This document shows positions 55,460 to 63,996 of a stretch of 64,000 bases of DNA, piece by piece. Made by a program: the position numbers and the translations under genes. The notes below the pieces were generated by a model. It was not told the DNA's origin. It was given only the letters and a program-made list of their open reading frames with translations, and did no database searches. The DNA is from Parabacteroides gordonii MS-1 = DSM 23371 (lineage in GTDB: Bacteria > Bacteroidota > Bacteroidia > Bacteroidales > Tannerellaceae), in the NCBI RefSeq assembly GCF_000969825.1, contig NZ_KQ033919.1, positions 1,114,005-1,178,004 on the forward strand. Direction: 5' to 3'. Every line of letters begins with the position of its first letter. Positions within the stretch are counted from its first letter, which is position 1.

Positions 55460-55509
55460 ATAAGTAGTGTTTAAAATAAAACAATCAATACATTTTTTTT
55501 AAAACACTG

Positions 55510-55517
55510 CAAAGATA
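55510..55517 (-). promoter_or_regulatory. -7 element of the Oar-like receptor gene
   Basis: TATCTTTG on the minus strand fits TAnnTTTG. The predicted leader is about 44 nt. Confidence 0.5.
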
Positions 55518-55570
55518 TATAATCTATGTTACCAAACCATTACGATTCCTTTTGATTTTTATGGTCTTTC

Positions 55571-57574
55571 TCAAATATTTCTATTTTCTCTCAAACTATC
55601 GGCTATATCCTGGTGCTGACGGGACAGTTCTTCTTCACCTACATAACGGTATGCTTCAGCCAGATATTCGTGTGCTGATGCGTGTTTGGGCTTGATTGAG
55701 ACTGCTTTTTGGAGATCCGCAACCGCTTCTTCATGATATTTCATGCGCAGATAACATTTACCACGATTATAACGGGCTTTAAACGAAAGAGGGCTTAACC
55801 GGACAGCTTCATTCAAAGCAATCTGGGCTTCATAGTCTTCTCCCATATCCAATAACGTAACACCTTTACGAACCCAGGCATCCACATATTCCGGATAAAG
55901 TTTCAATGCTTTATCGAATGAGCGCAAAGCGGCATTCGGGTCGTTGGCCTTTGTCACGCATTCATTCCCCATCAGATAATATTCATGGGCATATTCTTTC
56001 AGGATTTCACGTTGGGCATACAGTTCCTCTTTCAATTTCTTGATTTGTTCCCGTTGCGTATTGATCCGTTGAAGTTTGGAACGAAGCAGGCGTTGAACCA
56101 ACGGTTTGTCAAGCTCATTCCGTTTTCCGACCGCCATCGAGAAAGATTCCACGGCTTCTTTCATATTCCCTCTATTGAAATCATGAACTGCACGGGCATA
56201 TAAAAGTTCGGCTTCGCTCTCACGAAGGCTTTTGTCAATCAGTTCCTTGCTATTGAATATCTGACTGAACTGAACGATTTCTTTACGGACAAATATATCG
56301 TGTGATGTAACCCGGCTCTTCAACACCAGTCCTTCCAAAGAAGTGCAGCGGCTTAGAGCAACATACGTCTGTCCGCCGGCAAAAACACCACCGGTCAGGT
56401 CTACGACAACCCGGCTAAAAGTTAGTCCCTGGCTTTTATGTACAGTGATCGCCCAGGCCAGGCGGATAGGTAGTTGTTCGAAGGTTCCGACTATCTCCTC
56501 TTCGATCCGCTTTTCTTTTTCATTATATTTATACTTATAATTGCGCCATGAAGTAGGTTCCACCAAATGTTCAATACCATTCTCCAGCAGCACGTAAACA
56601 TTTCCGTTTTCGTCGATGCCGGAAACCATTCCGATAGTACCATTCACCCAACGCCGCTCGTGATCATTATCTATAAAAATCACCTGAGCTTGTTCCTTAA
56701 TTGCCAGGTTCAGTTGGGTAGGCAAAGAAGATTCCGGAAAATCGCCGTCTATACGGCCTGTCGAGATAAATTCTTCACCGGGCAGCTCCGATAATCTTTT
56801 TTCATTGATAAAATCTACCTGGTCGCGACGGGTAGCGAGCGTGATATACATGTCCTCATTACGCGGAACAAAATCCGGAAAACAACGGGCATTCAGCGTA
56901 TCCAGCTCCTGCTTCCGGGCAGCGTTATTGCGTATCCGATCCAGTATATTTATAAAAACAGGATCGGTTTGCCGATATACCTTTTGCAACTCTATCGGCA
57001 CCAGGTTGATCGAGTTAAAAACGCGGGCAGAAAAAAAGAACGGACTGGCATAAAACAGACTCAAAATCTCTTTCTGGTCTGATGGCACAACGGGCTCTAA
57101 TTGAAAAACATCACCGACAAACAATAATTGTTTTCCACCAAAAGGCAGACGCATATTTCCGGAAAAAACACGTAAAATGCGGTCGACACTATCAATTATA
57201 TCCGCCCGAACCATCGATATCTCATCAATGATGATCAATTCGACTTCCGAAATGATCTTCCGGTGCTCCTTCCTGTATTTAAAGAATTCAAAAATCCTTC
57301 CGTCTTTCAGACTCAGATCCGGATCATCGGGCAACATCGGACGGAACGGCAATTTAAAGAAAGAATGCAAGGTTACTCCCTCCGCATTTATTGCAGCAAT
57401 TCCGGTCGGAGCCAATACTACATACTTCTTTTTTGTATGTGCACAGATATATTTGAGAAATGTAGACTTACCCGTCCCTGCTTTCCCTGTAAGGAAAACA
57501 GACTGGCGCGTGTGAGTAATCAGTTGCAGGGCATCCTGAAACTCCTTGTTGTCTGTATCTAATTGAAATTCCAA
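55571..57574 (-). CDS. PIF1/RecD-like helicase with C-terminal TPR domain
   Basis: 667-residue superfamily 1B helicase. Motif I is LTGKAGTGKSTFLKYI (about 29-44), followed by LAPTGIAAINAEGVTLHSFF, motif II ELIIIDEISMVRADI, motif III GGKQLLFVGDVFQLEPVV and the late motifs LAWAITVHKSQGLTFSRVVV and YVALSRCTSLEGL. The last about 250 residues are not part of the usual helicase: a coiled-coil stretch (QRINTQREQIKKLKEELYAQ) and TPRs (AALRSFDKALKLYPEYVDAW, ARYNRGKCYLRMKYHEEAVA). Probable DNA or RNA-DNA unwinding enzyme whose TPRs recruit partners. It has its own promoter. Confidence 0.9.
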   Translation of the reverse strand: MEFQLDTDNKEFQDALQLITHTRQSVFLTGKAGTGKSTFLKYICAHTKKKYVVLAPTGIAAINAEGVTLHSFFKLPFRPMLPDDPDLSLKDGRIFEFFKYRKEHRKIISEVELIIIDEISMVRADIIDSVDRILRVFSGNMRLPFGGKQLLFVGDVFQLEPVVPSDQKEILSLFYASPFFFSARVFNSINLVPIELQKVYRQTDPVFINILDRIRNNAARKQELDTLNARCFPDFVPRNEDMYITLATRRDQVDFINEKRLSELPGEEFISTGRIDGDFPESSLPTQLNLAIKEQAQVIFIDNDHERRWVNGTIGMVSGIDENGNVYVLLENGIEHLVEPTSWRNYKYKYNEKEKRIEEEIVGTFEQLPIRLAWAITVHKSQGLTFSRVVVDLTGGVFAGGQTYVALSRCTSLEGLVLKSRVTSHDIFVRKEIVQFSQIFNSKELIDKSLRESEAELLYARAVHDFNRGNMKEAVESFSMAVGKRNELDKPLVQRLLRSKLQRINTQREQIKKLKEELYAQREILKEYAHEYYLMGNECVTKANDPNAALRSFDKALKLYPEYVDAWVRKGVTLLDMGEDYEAQIALNEAVRLSPLSFKARYNRGKCYLRMKYHEEAVADLQKAVSIKPKHASAHEYLAEAYRYVGEEELSRQHQDIADSLRENRNI

Positions 57575-57594
57575 TCGCGTAAATTTTGAGTAGA

Positions 57595-57602
57595 CAAAGC
57601 TA
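57595..57602 (-). promoter_or_regulatory. -7 element of the PIF1-like helicase gene
   Basis: TAGCTTTG on the minus strand fits TAnnTTTG. The leader is about 14 nt. Confidence 0.45.
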
Positions 57603-57825
57603 AAGAATATTTTAAATACTCCCCTAAAAAAGGATACAATTTATTTGGATATCTCCGGATAAAGGCTTTAATTTGTGATATCAAAATAATATCATATATC
57701 AATCATTATAGTTGCAAGGATTTGCTAGTTGCCTATTGTCATTTATACCTGTAAATCCATTTGTCCGGTCATAAATTCCGGAAGCTTGTTTCAATGATTC
57801 TAAAGTTTTAATATTAATATAAGTG

Positions 57826-58017
57826 ATGGCCAAAAAAGAGAATGCAACCAAAAATTTTGTTCTGCGAATCGATACAGAAATGATGGATGCTATCGAAACC
57901 TGGGCTGCGGATGAGTTCCGCAGCACCAATGGCCAGATCCTGTACATTCTGGATCAGGCTTTACGTAAAGCAGGCCGGTTAAAAAAGAAAAAACAACCTA
58001 AACAAGAAGAAGAGTAA
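57826..58017 (+). CDS. Arc-like ribbon-helix-helix protein
   Basis: 63-residue protein from ATG 57826; an adjoining GTG at 57823 adds one residue only. The core NFVLRIDTEMMDAIETWAAD then EFRSTNGQILYILDQALRKA has the strand-helix-helix pattern of Arc/MetJ regulators. A Lys-rich and Glu-rich tail follows (KKKKQPKQEEE). A probable DNA-binding protein; its targets are unknown. It is monocistronic with paired terminator hairpins after the stop. Confidence 0.82.
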   Translation: MAKKENATKNFVLRIDTEMMDAIETWAADEFRSTNGQILYILDQALRKAGRLKKKKQPKQEEE

Positions 58018-58038
58018 GTTACAATAACTATAAAAACG

Positions 58039-58121
58039 CTTCCGAACGAAAATTCAAATTTCTTCGGAAGAAAAAGAAAAAGCATCCGAGGGAAAATCAA
58101 ATTTCTCTCGGATGCTTTTTT
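58039..58121. terminator. Two tandem terminator hairpins with matching loops
   Basis: Hairpin 1: CTTCCGAA (58039-58046) with TTCGGAAG (58063-58070). Hairpin 2: AGCATCCGAG (58081-58090) with CTCGGATGCT (58107-58116) followed by six T; the A-tract before it serves the minus strand. Both loops contain the sequence AAAATTCAAATTTC or a near copy. Confidence 0.85.
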
Positions 58122-58178
58122 ATATCAGTCTTGATGCGATCTGTGAAAGATCAGAAATATATACAATAAGTCATATCC

Positions 58179-59198
58179 TTACCGGCTGATGAATAACCAG
58201 GCATCTTTGTATTTTTCATTGGTGCGAAGTGTAGCCATATAAGCCTCGGCTTGTTCCCGGTTATCAAATTTATCTGCATAAATGCGATATTTTCCATCGC
58301 GGGCTACCTTACTCACATGTTTACATTCTTTACGATCCACACCGGCCATGTATTTATCAGCTTGTTCCGCTGTCGGGAAACTGGCAATTACGATATGGAA
58401 CATTTTAGGATTAGGAGTTTTGGCAACAGGCTTCGATACGACCTCTTGCTTCTTTACCTTGGGAGCTGCGGCAGGTACTGCGACATTCTTTTTCACTTCA
58501 GCTACTTTTGCCTCTTCTACAACAGACACTGCAGGCACAACCTCTTCCACTTTCACCTCCGGCACACTTTTAGTAACCATTTCTGTCGGAACAAAACTGG
58601 CTGTATATGCTGCCTGGTTCACATCCTTTACAGGAGTCGATATCAACAGGAATAAAGCCAGAGCAGCAGCCGAAGCCACAGCTACGCGGAGAAATTTACG
58701 ATTGACCGGAATATATAATATATCTTTCTTTTTCTTCCCTCTAAGCAAAGCGACTTCTTCACGCTCGGCCAAAACAGGTTTCAACTGCGGGAAATTAAAT
58801 GCAGCCAGTCCGTATGAAACAATACTGAAAGAGTCTGAATTACCCGGATGAAAAATCACCTGGCCTTCCATTCCCAGGCTAAAAGATCCTAATACCCCCA
58901 GAGATAATTTCTTTTCCTCCTGCAAAGCGGCTTTCATATCTTCAACATCTTCTTCCAGCATTAACTGCGCCTTACGGTAGTTCACATCATACATCTGCAT
59001 GTATGATTCCGAAAGTAAGCCGTCGTTATGTTGCAATGTGATGTTAAAGACGATCTCTTTGCGTTGCGGATTAAACAGATGATCTGCCCCGTTGTAAACG
59101 GAAGAAACCGTTTGCAGCACAAACCCACCGAATTTCGGTACGATCACGCAATCGTGCACCAGCAATAGTCGCTCTATATGTGTTATTATCCTTAGCAT
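58179..59198 (-). CDS. HU-CCDC81-type protein with transmembrane helix and SPOR domain
   Basis: 339-residue membrane protein. The N-terminal about 130 residues carry two HU-like CCDC81-type domains (IERLLLVHDCVIVPKFGGFV, NITLQHNDGLLSESYMQMYD, LSLGVLGSFSLGMEGQVIFH). A transmembrane helix follows (FLRVAVASAAALALFLLIST, about 168-187), then a Val/Glu/Lys/Pro-rich linker and a C-terminal SPOR domain (FHIVIASFPTAEQADKYMAG, KYRIYADKFDNREQAEAYMA). SPOR domains bind denuded peptidoglycan at division sites; the HU part faces the cytoplasm. The protein may tie chromosome or filament factors to the septum. A -7 element sits so close that the mRNA may be leaderless. Confidence 0.88.
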   Translation of the reverse strand: MLRIITHIERLLLVHDCVIVPKFGGFVLQTVSSVYNGADHLFNPQRKEIVFNITLQHNDGLLSESYMQMYDVNYRKAQLMLEEDVEDMKAALQEEKKLSLGVLGSFSLGMEGQVIFHPGNSDSFSIVSYGLAAFNFPQLKPVLAEREEVALLRGKKKKDILYIPVNRKFLRVAVASAAALALFLLISTPVKDVNQAAYTASFVPTEMVTKSVPEVKVEEVVPAVSVVEEAKVAEVKKNVAVPAAAPKVKKQEVVSKPVAKTPNPKMFHIVIASFPTAEQADKYMAGVDRKECKHVSKVARDGKYRIYADKFDNREQAEAYMATLRTNEKYKDAWLFISR

Positions 59199-59202
59199 AA
59201 GA

Positions 59203-59263
59203 CAAAGGTAGATATTTATTCGTGAATTTACAAAACAAAAAACGGTACAATTTTCTACCTTTG
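59203..59263. promoter_or_regulatory. Divergent promoters of the SPOR gene and the cobalamin operon
   Basis: TACCTTTG occurs twice. On the minus strand it is at 59203-59210 and faces the SPOR gene, five bases before its ATG. On the plus strand it is at 59256-59263 and faces cbiB, with a leader of about 14 nt. There is no room for a riboswitch in this 85-bp gap. Confidence 0.55.
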
Positions 59264-59283
59264 TCTCTCATATAACAAATACT

Positions 59284-60234
59284 ATGTACTGGGCATATCA
59301 ACCTATATATTTAATTAAAGTAATTCCCTTTTTAGGGGGATGGCTGGCAGACCGCTTACTGGGTGATCCGGCAGGATGGCCCCATCCTATCGTGTGGTTC
59401 GGCAAGCTCATCTCTTTCGGGGAAAAAAAACTTAACCGGGGAAAAAATCGTTTCTACAAAGGAGGTTTACTTACATTGGTTCTTGTTGCCGGTGTCTATC
59501 TTTTAGTTCACCTGCTATTATACTGGGCCGGGTTGATCAATACATTATTTTACGGGCTACTAGTCGGCGTCGGAGTTTTCTACTGCCTGGCAGGAAAAAC
59601 ATTAATTACAGAAGTGAAAGCAGTCTTTGAAGCGGTAGACCGGAGTGTGGAAGAAGGCCGTGTCCAGGTCGGGCGCATCGTCGGTCGCGACACTTCCCGT
59701 TTATCTCCCCAGGAGATAAGGGCGGCTGCACTGGAAACACTCGCCGAAAACCTGAGCGACGGAGTGATCGCCCCCATGTTCTGGTTTGCTTTTCTGGGGC
59801 TGCCCGGCATGATGGCTTACAAAATGATCAATACGCTCGATTCGATGATCGGATATAAAAACGATCGATACAAAGATTTCGGACAGGCTACCGCCCGGTT
59901 GGACGATGTGGCCAATTATATTCCGGCCCGGTTGACAGCCTGCCTGATGCTGCTGGTTTCCGGCAACTGGAATAAAAGAAGTTTTCTTCAGCGTTTCGGC
60001 CGCGCCCACCTCAGTCCCAACTCAGGATATCCGGAAGCTGCCCTGGCTGCAATTCTGGACTGTCGTTTCGGAGGAACGCACGATTATTTTGGTCAAGCAG
60101 TCGAAAAACCCTATATTGGTCTCAATGACAGAAGCTTTACAACAGAAGACATGTTAATTGCTACTAAAATAAATAGCAACACAGAACTCGCAATGGGATT
60201 GCTTGTTTGTCTTCTATCACTATTATTACATTAA
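59284..60234 (+). CDS. cbiB: Adenosylcobinamide-phosphate synthase
   Basis: CbiB/CobD attaches aminopropanol (or its phosphate) to adenosylcobyric acid, forming adenosylcobinamide (phosphate). The 316-residue inner-membrane protein has the family opening GGWLADRLLGDPAGWPHPIV, then SPQEIRAAALETLAENLSDG, MAYKMINTLDSMIGYKNDRY and HLSPNSGYPEAALAAILDCR. Length is normal. It begins the operon cbiB-S4-cobU-cobT-cobS-cobC, driven by a consensus -7 element with no B12 riboswitch in front, which is notable for such genes. Confidence 0.95.
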   Translation: MYWAYQPIYLIKVIPFLGGWLADRLLGDPAGWPHPIVWFGKLISFGEKKLNRGKNRFYKGGLLTLVLVAGVYLLVHLLLYWAGLINTLFYGLLVGVGVFYCLAGKTLITEVKAVFEAVDRSVEEGRVQVGRIVGRDTSRLSPQEIRAAALETLAENLSDGVIAPMFWFAFLGLPGMMAYKMINTLDSMIGYKNDRYKDFGQATARLDDVANYIPARLTACLMLLVSGNWNKRSFLQRFGRAHLSPNSGYPEAALAAILDCRFGGTHDYFGQAVEKPYIGLNDRSFTTEDMLIATKINSNTELAMGLLVCLLSLLLH

Positions 60235-60249
60235 AGACAATTATATACA

Positions 60250-60876
60250 ATGGAAATAAGATTAAACAAATTGCTCAGTGACGCAGGTTATTGCTCACGC
60301 CGGGAAGCGGACAAGTTTATTGAAATGGGACGGGTTACCGTTAATGGCAAACAACCGGAAGTCGGCCAGAAAGTCAGCAAATCCGATATTGTCTTACTGG
60401 ACGATATCCAGATCAATGTCGGCAAATATGAAGGACTGGCTCAGGAACATTCACGCGCAGTTGTGGGTAAAACCCAGAATCTGGTTTTCGGTGAAACAAC
60501 AAAAGCTCCGGAGAAAAAGGAAAAGAGAATCGCACCTGTGTCTACGGCAGAGACAGCTGCTAAGACAGAAAAAAGCAGTAGTAATCCGTCTGGTTCCGGC
60601 AAAACGCTAAGACCCGGCAAGTATGTTAAATACAACAAGTATGCTGCTGCAAGAAAAGCGGCGAAAAGCGGTACAAAACCGAAAGAGAAGTTGAGTCCGG
60701 AAGAAAAAGCATTGAAAGATGCTTTACAACCAAAGTTCGGTAAATCACTGGGGAAAGCGGCGGTTGCACAACGTCTTGCTGCTTCTCCTAAATCGGCCAG
60801 CCTACGGAAAACAAGTAAAAACAACCCGGCAAATAAGGCAAAACGGACAACCAACCGTAAGCCCAAAGGTGAATAA
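60250..60876 (+). CDS. S4-domain RNA-binding protein with basic disordered tail
   Basis: 208-residue protein. The first 50 residues are an S4 domain of the RluB/RsuA type (EIRLNKLLSDAGYCSRREAD, FIEMGRVTVNGKQPEVGQKV). The pseudouridine synthase domain that follows in those enzymes, with its GRLD-type motif, is absent. Instead about 150 residues of Lys/Ala/Ser-rich low-complexity sequence follow (KYNKYAAARKAAKSGTKPKE, KAAVAQRLAASPKSASLRKT). It probably binds rRNA or another RNA non-catalytically. It lies 15 bp after cbiB and 5 bp before cobU, so it is embedded in the B12 operon. Confidence 0.82.
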   Translation: MEIRLNKLLSDAGYCSRREADKFIEMGRVTVNGKQPEVGQKVSKSDIVLLDDIQINVGKYEGLAQEHSRAVVGKTQNLVFGETTKAPEKKEKRIAPVSTAETAAKTEKSSSNPSGSGKTLRPGKYVKYNKYAAARKAAKSGTKPKEKLSPEEKALKDALQPKFGKSLGKAAVAQRLAASPKSASLRKTSKNNPANKAKRTTNRKPKGE

Positions 60877-60881
60877 ATCAG

Positions 60882-61400
60882 ATGTCGGACAAGCATATCG
60901 TACTTGTAACAGGAGGACAACGTTCCGGTAAAAGCGGATACGCGCAAAAGTTAGCCTTGTCATTAGCCCCTAACCCGGTTTACCTGGCCACCTCGCGTGT
61001 GTGGGATGAAGAATTCCGTCAACGTGTCCTCCGCCATCAGGCCGATCGTGGCCCGGAATGGACAAACATAGAAGAAGAAAAGTACCTGAGTCGCCACGAT
61101 ATGACGGGCCGGGTAGTTGTCATAGACTGTGTCACCTTATGGGGCACAAACTTCTTCTTCGATAATGAAAGTAATGTCGAACGCTCCCTGCAGGAACTGA
61201 AGGAGGAGTTCGACCGACTAACGAAGCAGGAAGCTTTCCTGATTTTCGTTACGAATGAGATCGGACTAGGCGGAGTGTCGCCCGATCCCGTTCAACGCAA
61301 ATTCACAGACCTACAGGGATGGCTTAATCAATATATCGCCTCCCGTGCAGACGAAGTGGTTCTGATGATTAGCGGAATACCAATGAAAGTAAAAGGATAA
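60882..61400 (+). CDS. cobU: Adenosylcobinamide kinase / adenosylcobinamide-phosphate guanylyltransferase
   Basis: CobU phosphorylates adenosylcobinamide and then transfers GMP from GTP to give adenosylcobinamide-GDP. The 172-residue product has the P-loop VTGGQRSGKSGYAQ, YLATSRVWDEEFRQRVLRHQ with the guanylated-His region, VVVIDCVTLWGTNFF, and FVTNEIGLGGVSPDPVQRKF. Length is normal. It starts 5 bp after the S4-protein stop and 15 bp before cobT. Confidence 0.95.
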   Translation: MSDKHIVLVTGGQRSGKSGYAQKLALSLAPNPVYLATSRVWDEEFRQRVLRHQADRGPEWTNIEEEKYLSRHDMTGRVVVIDCVTLWGTNFFFDNESNVERSLQELKEEFDRLTKQEAFLIFVTNEIGLGGVSPDPVQRKFTDLQGWLNQYIASRADEVVLMISGIPMKVKG

Positions 61401-61415
61401 ATAAATAACAAAACA

Positions 61416-62453
61416 ATGATCACATTTCATATTGAAAAACCAGATCCAGCCATTGCAGAAGCATTGCAGGATAAAATAAACAATTTGACGAAACCCAAAG
61501 GTTCGTTAGGAACATTAGAAGAAATAGCACTTCAGATCGGTTTGATCCAACAAACTCTCTCCCCCACCTTAAATCATCCTGTCAATGTTATTTACGCATC
61601 CGATCATGGCATTGCAGATGAAGGAGTAAGCAAATCTCCAAAGGAAGTCACCCGCCAGGTTATCCACAATTTCCTGAACGGTGGTGCCGGTGTATGTTTC
61701 CTTGCCCGCCAGCATGGTTTTGAGCTAAAGATTGTGGATGGAGGTGTCGATTTCGATTTTCCAGCGATTCCTCAATTAATAGACCGTAAGATCCGGAAAG
61801 GTACACGTAATTTTCTGCATGAGGCAGCTATGACCCGGGAAGAAATGGAACAGGCTCTTCAATACGGAGCGGATATCGTAAGCGATTGCCATAAGGAAGG
61901 CTGCAATGTCGTCAGTTTCGGCGAAATGGGGATAGGCAATACGGCTGCATCCAGTATGTGGATGACCTGCCTGACAGGTATTCCTTTACAGGAATGTGTC
62001 GGTGCCGGAAGCGGGTTGGATAGTAGCGGCGTGCAACATAAATATAATGTATTGAAAGCCGCCCTCGAGAATTATAAGGGAGACAACAATCCGCTGGAAG
62101 TAATCAGTTACTTCGGTGGTTACGAAATGGTGATGGCTGTCGGAGGTATGCTACGCGCCGCCGAACTGAAAATGATCATTCTCGTGGATGGTTTCATTAT
62201 GACAAACTGCGTACTGGCAGCATCCCGGTTATACCCGGAAATGCTACCTTATTGTATATTCGGACATTGCGGAGATGAAGCCGGCCACCAGAAGGTTCTG
62301 AATGCCTTAAATGCAAAACCGCTATTGAACCTGGGATTACGCCTGGGAGAGGGTTCAGGTTCCGTTTGTGCCTACCCGATCGTCGAATCGGCCGTACGCA
62401 TGATAAACGAGATGCACAGTTTCCAGCAGGCAGCTGTCACTAAATATTTTTAA
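61416..62453 (+). CDS. cobT: Nicotinate-nucleotide:dimethylbenzimidazole phosphoribosyltransferase
   Basis: CobT makes the alpha-ribazole phosphate used as the lower ligand from a benzimidazole-type base and nicotinate mononucleotide. The 345-residue product has [60 protein letters not shown], and the catalytic-Glu segment [20 protein letters not shown]. All features are typical. It is fourth in the operon. No gene for making dimethylbenzimidazole is visible here. Confidence 0.97.
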   Translation: MITFHIEKPDPAIAEALQDKINNLTKPKGSLGTLEEIALQIGLIQQTLSPTLNHPVNVIYASDHGIADEGVSKSPKEVTRQVIHNFLNGGAGVCFLARQHGFELKIVDGGVDFDFPAIPQLIDRKIRKGTRNFLHEAAMTREEMEQALQYGADIVSDCHKEGCNVVSFGEMGIGNTAASSMWMTCLTGIPLQECVGAGSGLDSSGVQHKYNVLKAALENYKGDNNPLEVISYFGGYEMVMAVGGMLRAAELKMIILVDGFIMTNCVLAASRLYPEMLPYCIFGHCGDEAGHQKVLNALNAKPLLNLGLRLGEGSGSVCAYPIVESAVRMINEMHSFQQAAVTKYF

Positions 62454-62487
62454 CCGGAAGCTTTTCGGTCTTAACAATTCTATTGCT

Positions 62488-63240
62488 ATGTTACGAATAC
62501 TGGCCGCATTTATATTTTTCACACGACTGCCCTTCTGGAGACTGGCCGAAGTTCCGGCTGACTACTTTAAAAACGTAGTCAGCAGATGGGCGTTGGTCGG
62601 TTGGCTGACTGCCGGGCTTTCGGTTATCGTATTATACGCCGGGTCACTCATCCTGCCTGCAGGAGTCGCTTTATTACTGGCCATAATTACACGATTACTG
62701 ATAACCGGATGTCTCCATGAAGACGGACTGGCCGATTTCTTCGACGGCTTCGGAGGAGGAACCAGCCGCGAACGGATCCTTGCCATCATGAAAGATTCAC
62801 ATATCGGAAGCTATGGTGTAATCGGATTAATCACTTACTTCGGCTTGTATTACTTACTGTTAAGTAATCTTCCAATAGAGTTGGCCGGATGTGCCATACT
62901 AGCCGGTGATCCATTCAGTAAAGGCGTAGCAAGTATGATCATCAACCGGCTTCCCTATGCCCGTAAAGAAGAAGAAGCCAAAAGTAAAACGGTATATAGC
63001 CGCATGACTAAAGGTGAATACCTGTTCAGTATAATATGCACTGTTCTGCCATTATACTGGTTGCCTGAACCAGTATATCTTCTGGCAGGAATTCTTCCGG
63101 TAATAACCTGGTACATGCTCACCTCTTTTATGAAAAAGAAGATACAAGGCTACACCGGCGATTGTTGCGGAGCGACATTTCTGCTATGCGAATTAAGCTT
63201 TTACCTCGGTATAGCTGTTATATATACAACAACACAATAA
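62488..63240 (+). CDS. cobS: Adenosylcobinamide-GDP ribazoletransferase (cobalamin synthase)
   Basis: CobS joins adenosylcobinamide-GDP and alpha-ribazole (phosphate) in the inner membrane. The 250-residue product has several transmembrane helices and the metal-binding motif LHEDGLADFFDGFGGG, followed by MKDSHIGSYGVIGLITYFGL and a late GDCCGATFLLCEL segment. Length and motifs are normal. It lies 34 bp after cobT and 9 bp before cobC. Confidence 0.96.
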   Translation: MLRILAAFIFFTRLPFWRLAEVPADYFKNVVSRWALVGWLTAGLSVIVLYAGSLILPAGVALLLAIITRLLITGCLHEDGLADFFDGFGGGTSRERILAIMKDSHIGSYGVIGLITYFGLYYLLLSNLPIELAGCAILAGDPFSKGVASMIINRLPYARKEEEAKSKTVYSRMTKGEYLFSIICTVLPLYWLPEPVYLLAGILPVITWYMLTSFMKKKIQGYTGDCCGATFLLCELSFYLGIAVIYTTTQ

Positions 63241-63249
63241 AAGAAATAT

Positions 63250-63783
63250 ATGGAGATTTATCTGATAAGACATACATCCGTTGACGTACCGGCAGGTTAT
63301 GCCTACGGACAAACGGATGTAGCATTACGTCCTACATTCGAAGAGGAAGCCGAGAAAGTAAAAGCATCATTGAACGGACTTACATTCGATCAAGTATGGT
63401 GCAGCCCTCTCACACGTTGCGTACGGCTGGCTCACTATTGCGGCTATCCGGATGCCACACGGGAAGATCGTATCAAAGAGCTTAACTTCGGAGAATGGGA
63501 AATGAAGTCATGGGAAGAGTTATCTTCAGATCCGCGCTCGGAAGTATGGTTCAATGACTGGATCAACGTACAGACTCCTTCGGGAGAATCACTGATGGAT
63601 CAATATAACCGGGTTAGTTCTTTTTTAGAAGAACTAAGAAAAAGCGGATTGGAAAAAGTATGCCTCTTTGCACACGGAGGTGTTTTGACCTGCGCACGCG
63701 TGTATGCAGGAGAATATGATATAAAAGAAGCCTTCAAGAATATTCCGTCTTACGGAGAAGTGATAAAACTGAGTTTTGATTAG
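63250..63783 (+). CDS. cobC: Alpha-ribazole phosphatase-type histidine phosphatase
   Basis: 177-residue histidine-phosphatase family protein: IYLIRHTSVDVPAGYAYGQT with the phosphoryl-accepting His, CSPLTRCVRLAHYCG, IKELNFGEWEMKSWEELSSD, and the second His in LFAHGGVLTCARVYA. Position at the end of the cobUTS operon indicates that it removes the phosphate from alpha-ribazole phosphate or cobalamin phosphate. It is followed by a terminator. The sequence alone would fit several histidine phosphatases; context makes CobC the best call. Confidence 0.92.
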   Translation: MEIYLIRHTSVDVPAGYAYGQTDVALRPTFEEEAEKVKASLNGLTFDQVWCSPLTRCVRLAHYCGYPDATREDRIKELNFGEWEMKSWEELSSDPRSEVWFNDWINVQTPSGESLMDQYNRVSSFLEELRKSGLEKVCLFAHGGVLTCARVYAGEYDIKEAFKNIPSYGEVIKLSFD

Positions 63784-63831
63784 AAGTCTACTCGGTTCAA
63801 TTCTTTTATTTACGATCTTATTAAATGCAGA

Positions 63832-63865
63832 AAGGAGTTAACTCATACGAATTAACTCCTTTTCC
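63832..63865. terminator. Terminator between cobC and the 5S rRNA gene
   Basis: Perfect ten-pair stem AAGGAGTTAA (63832-63841) with TTAACTCCTT (63852-63861), followed on the plus strand by TTTTCCTT. It ends the cobalamin operon and may also act on the rRNA transcript from the other side. Confidence 0.8.
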
Positions 63866-63890
63866 TTGTTTTGAGTTCTTGACTCTAAAA

Positions 63891-63996
<106 letters not shown>

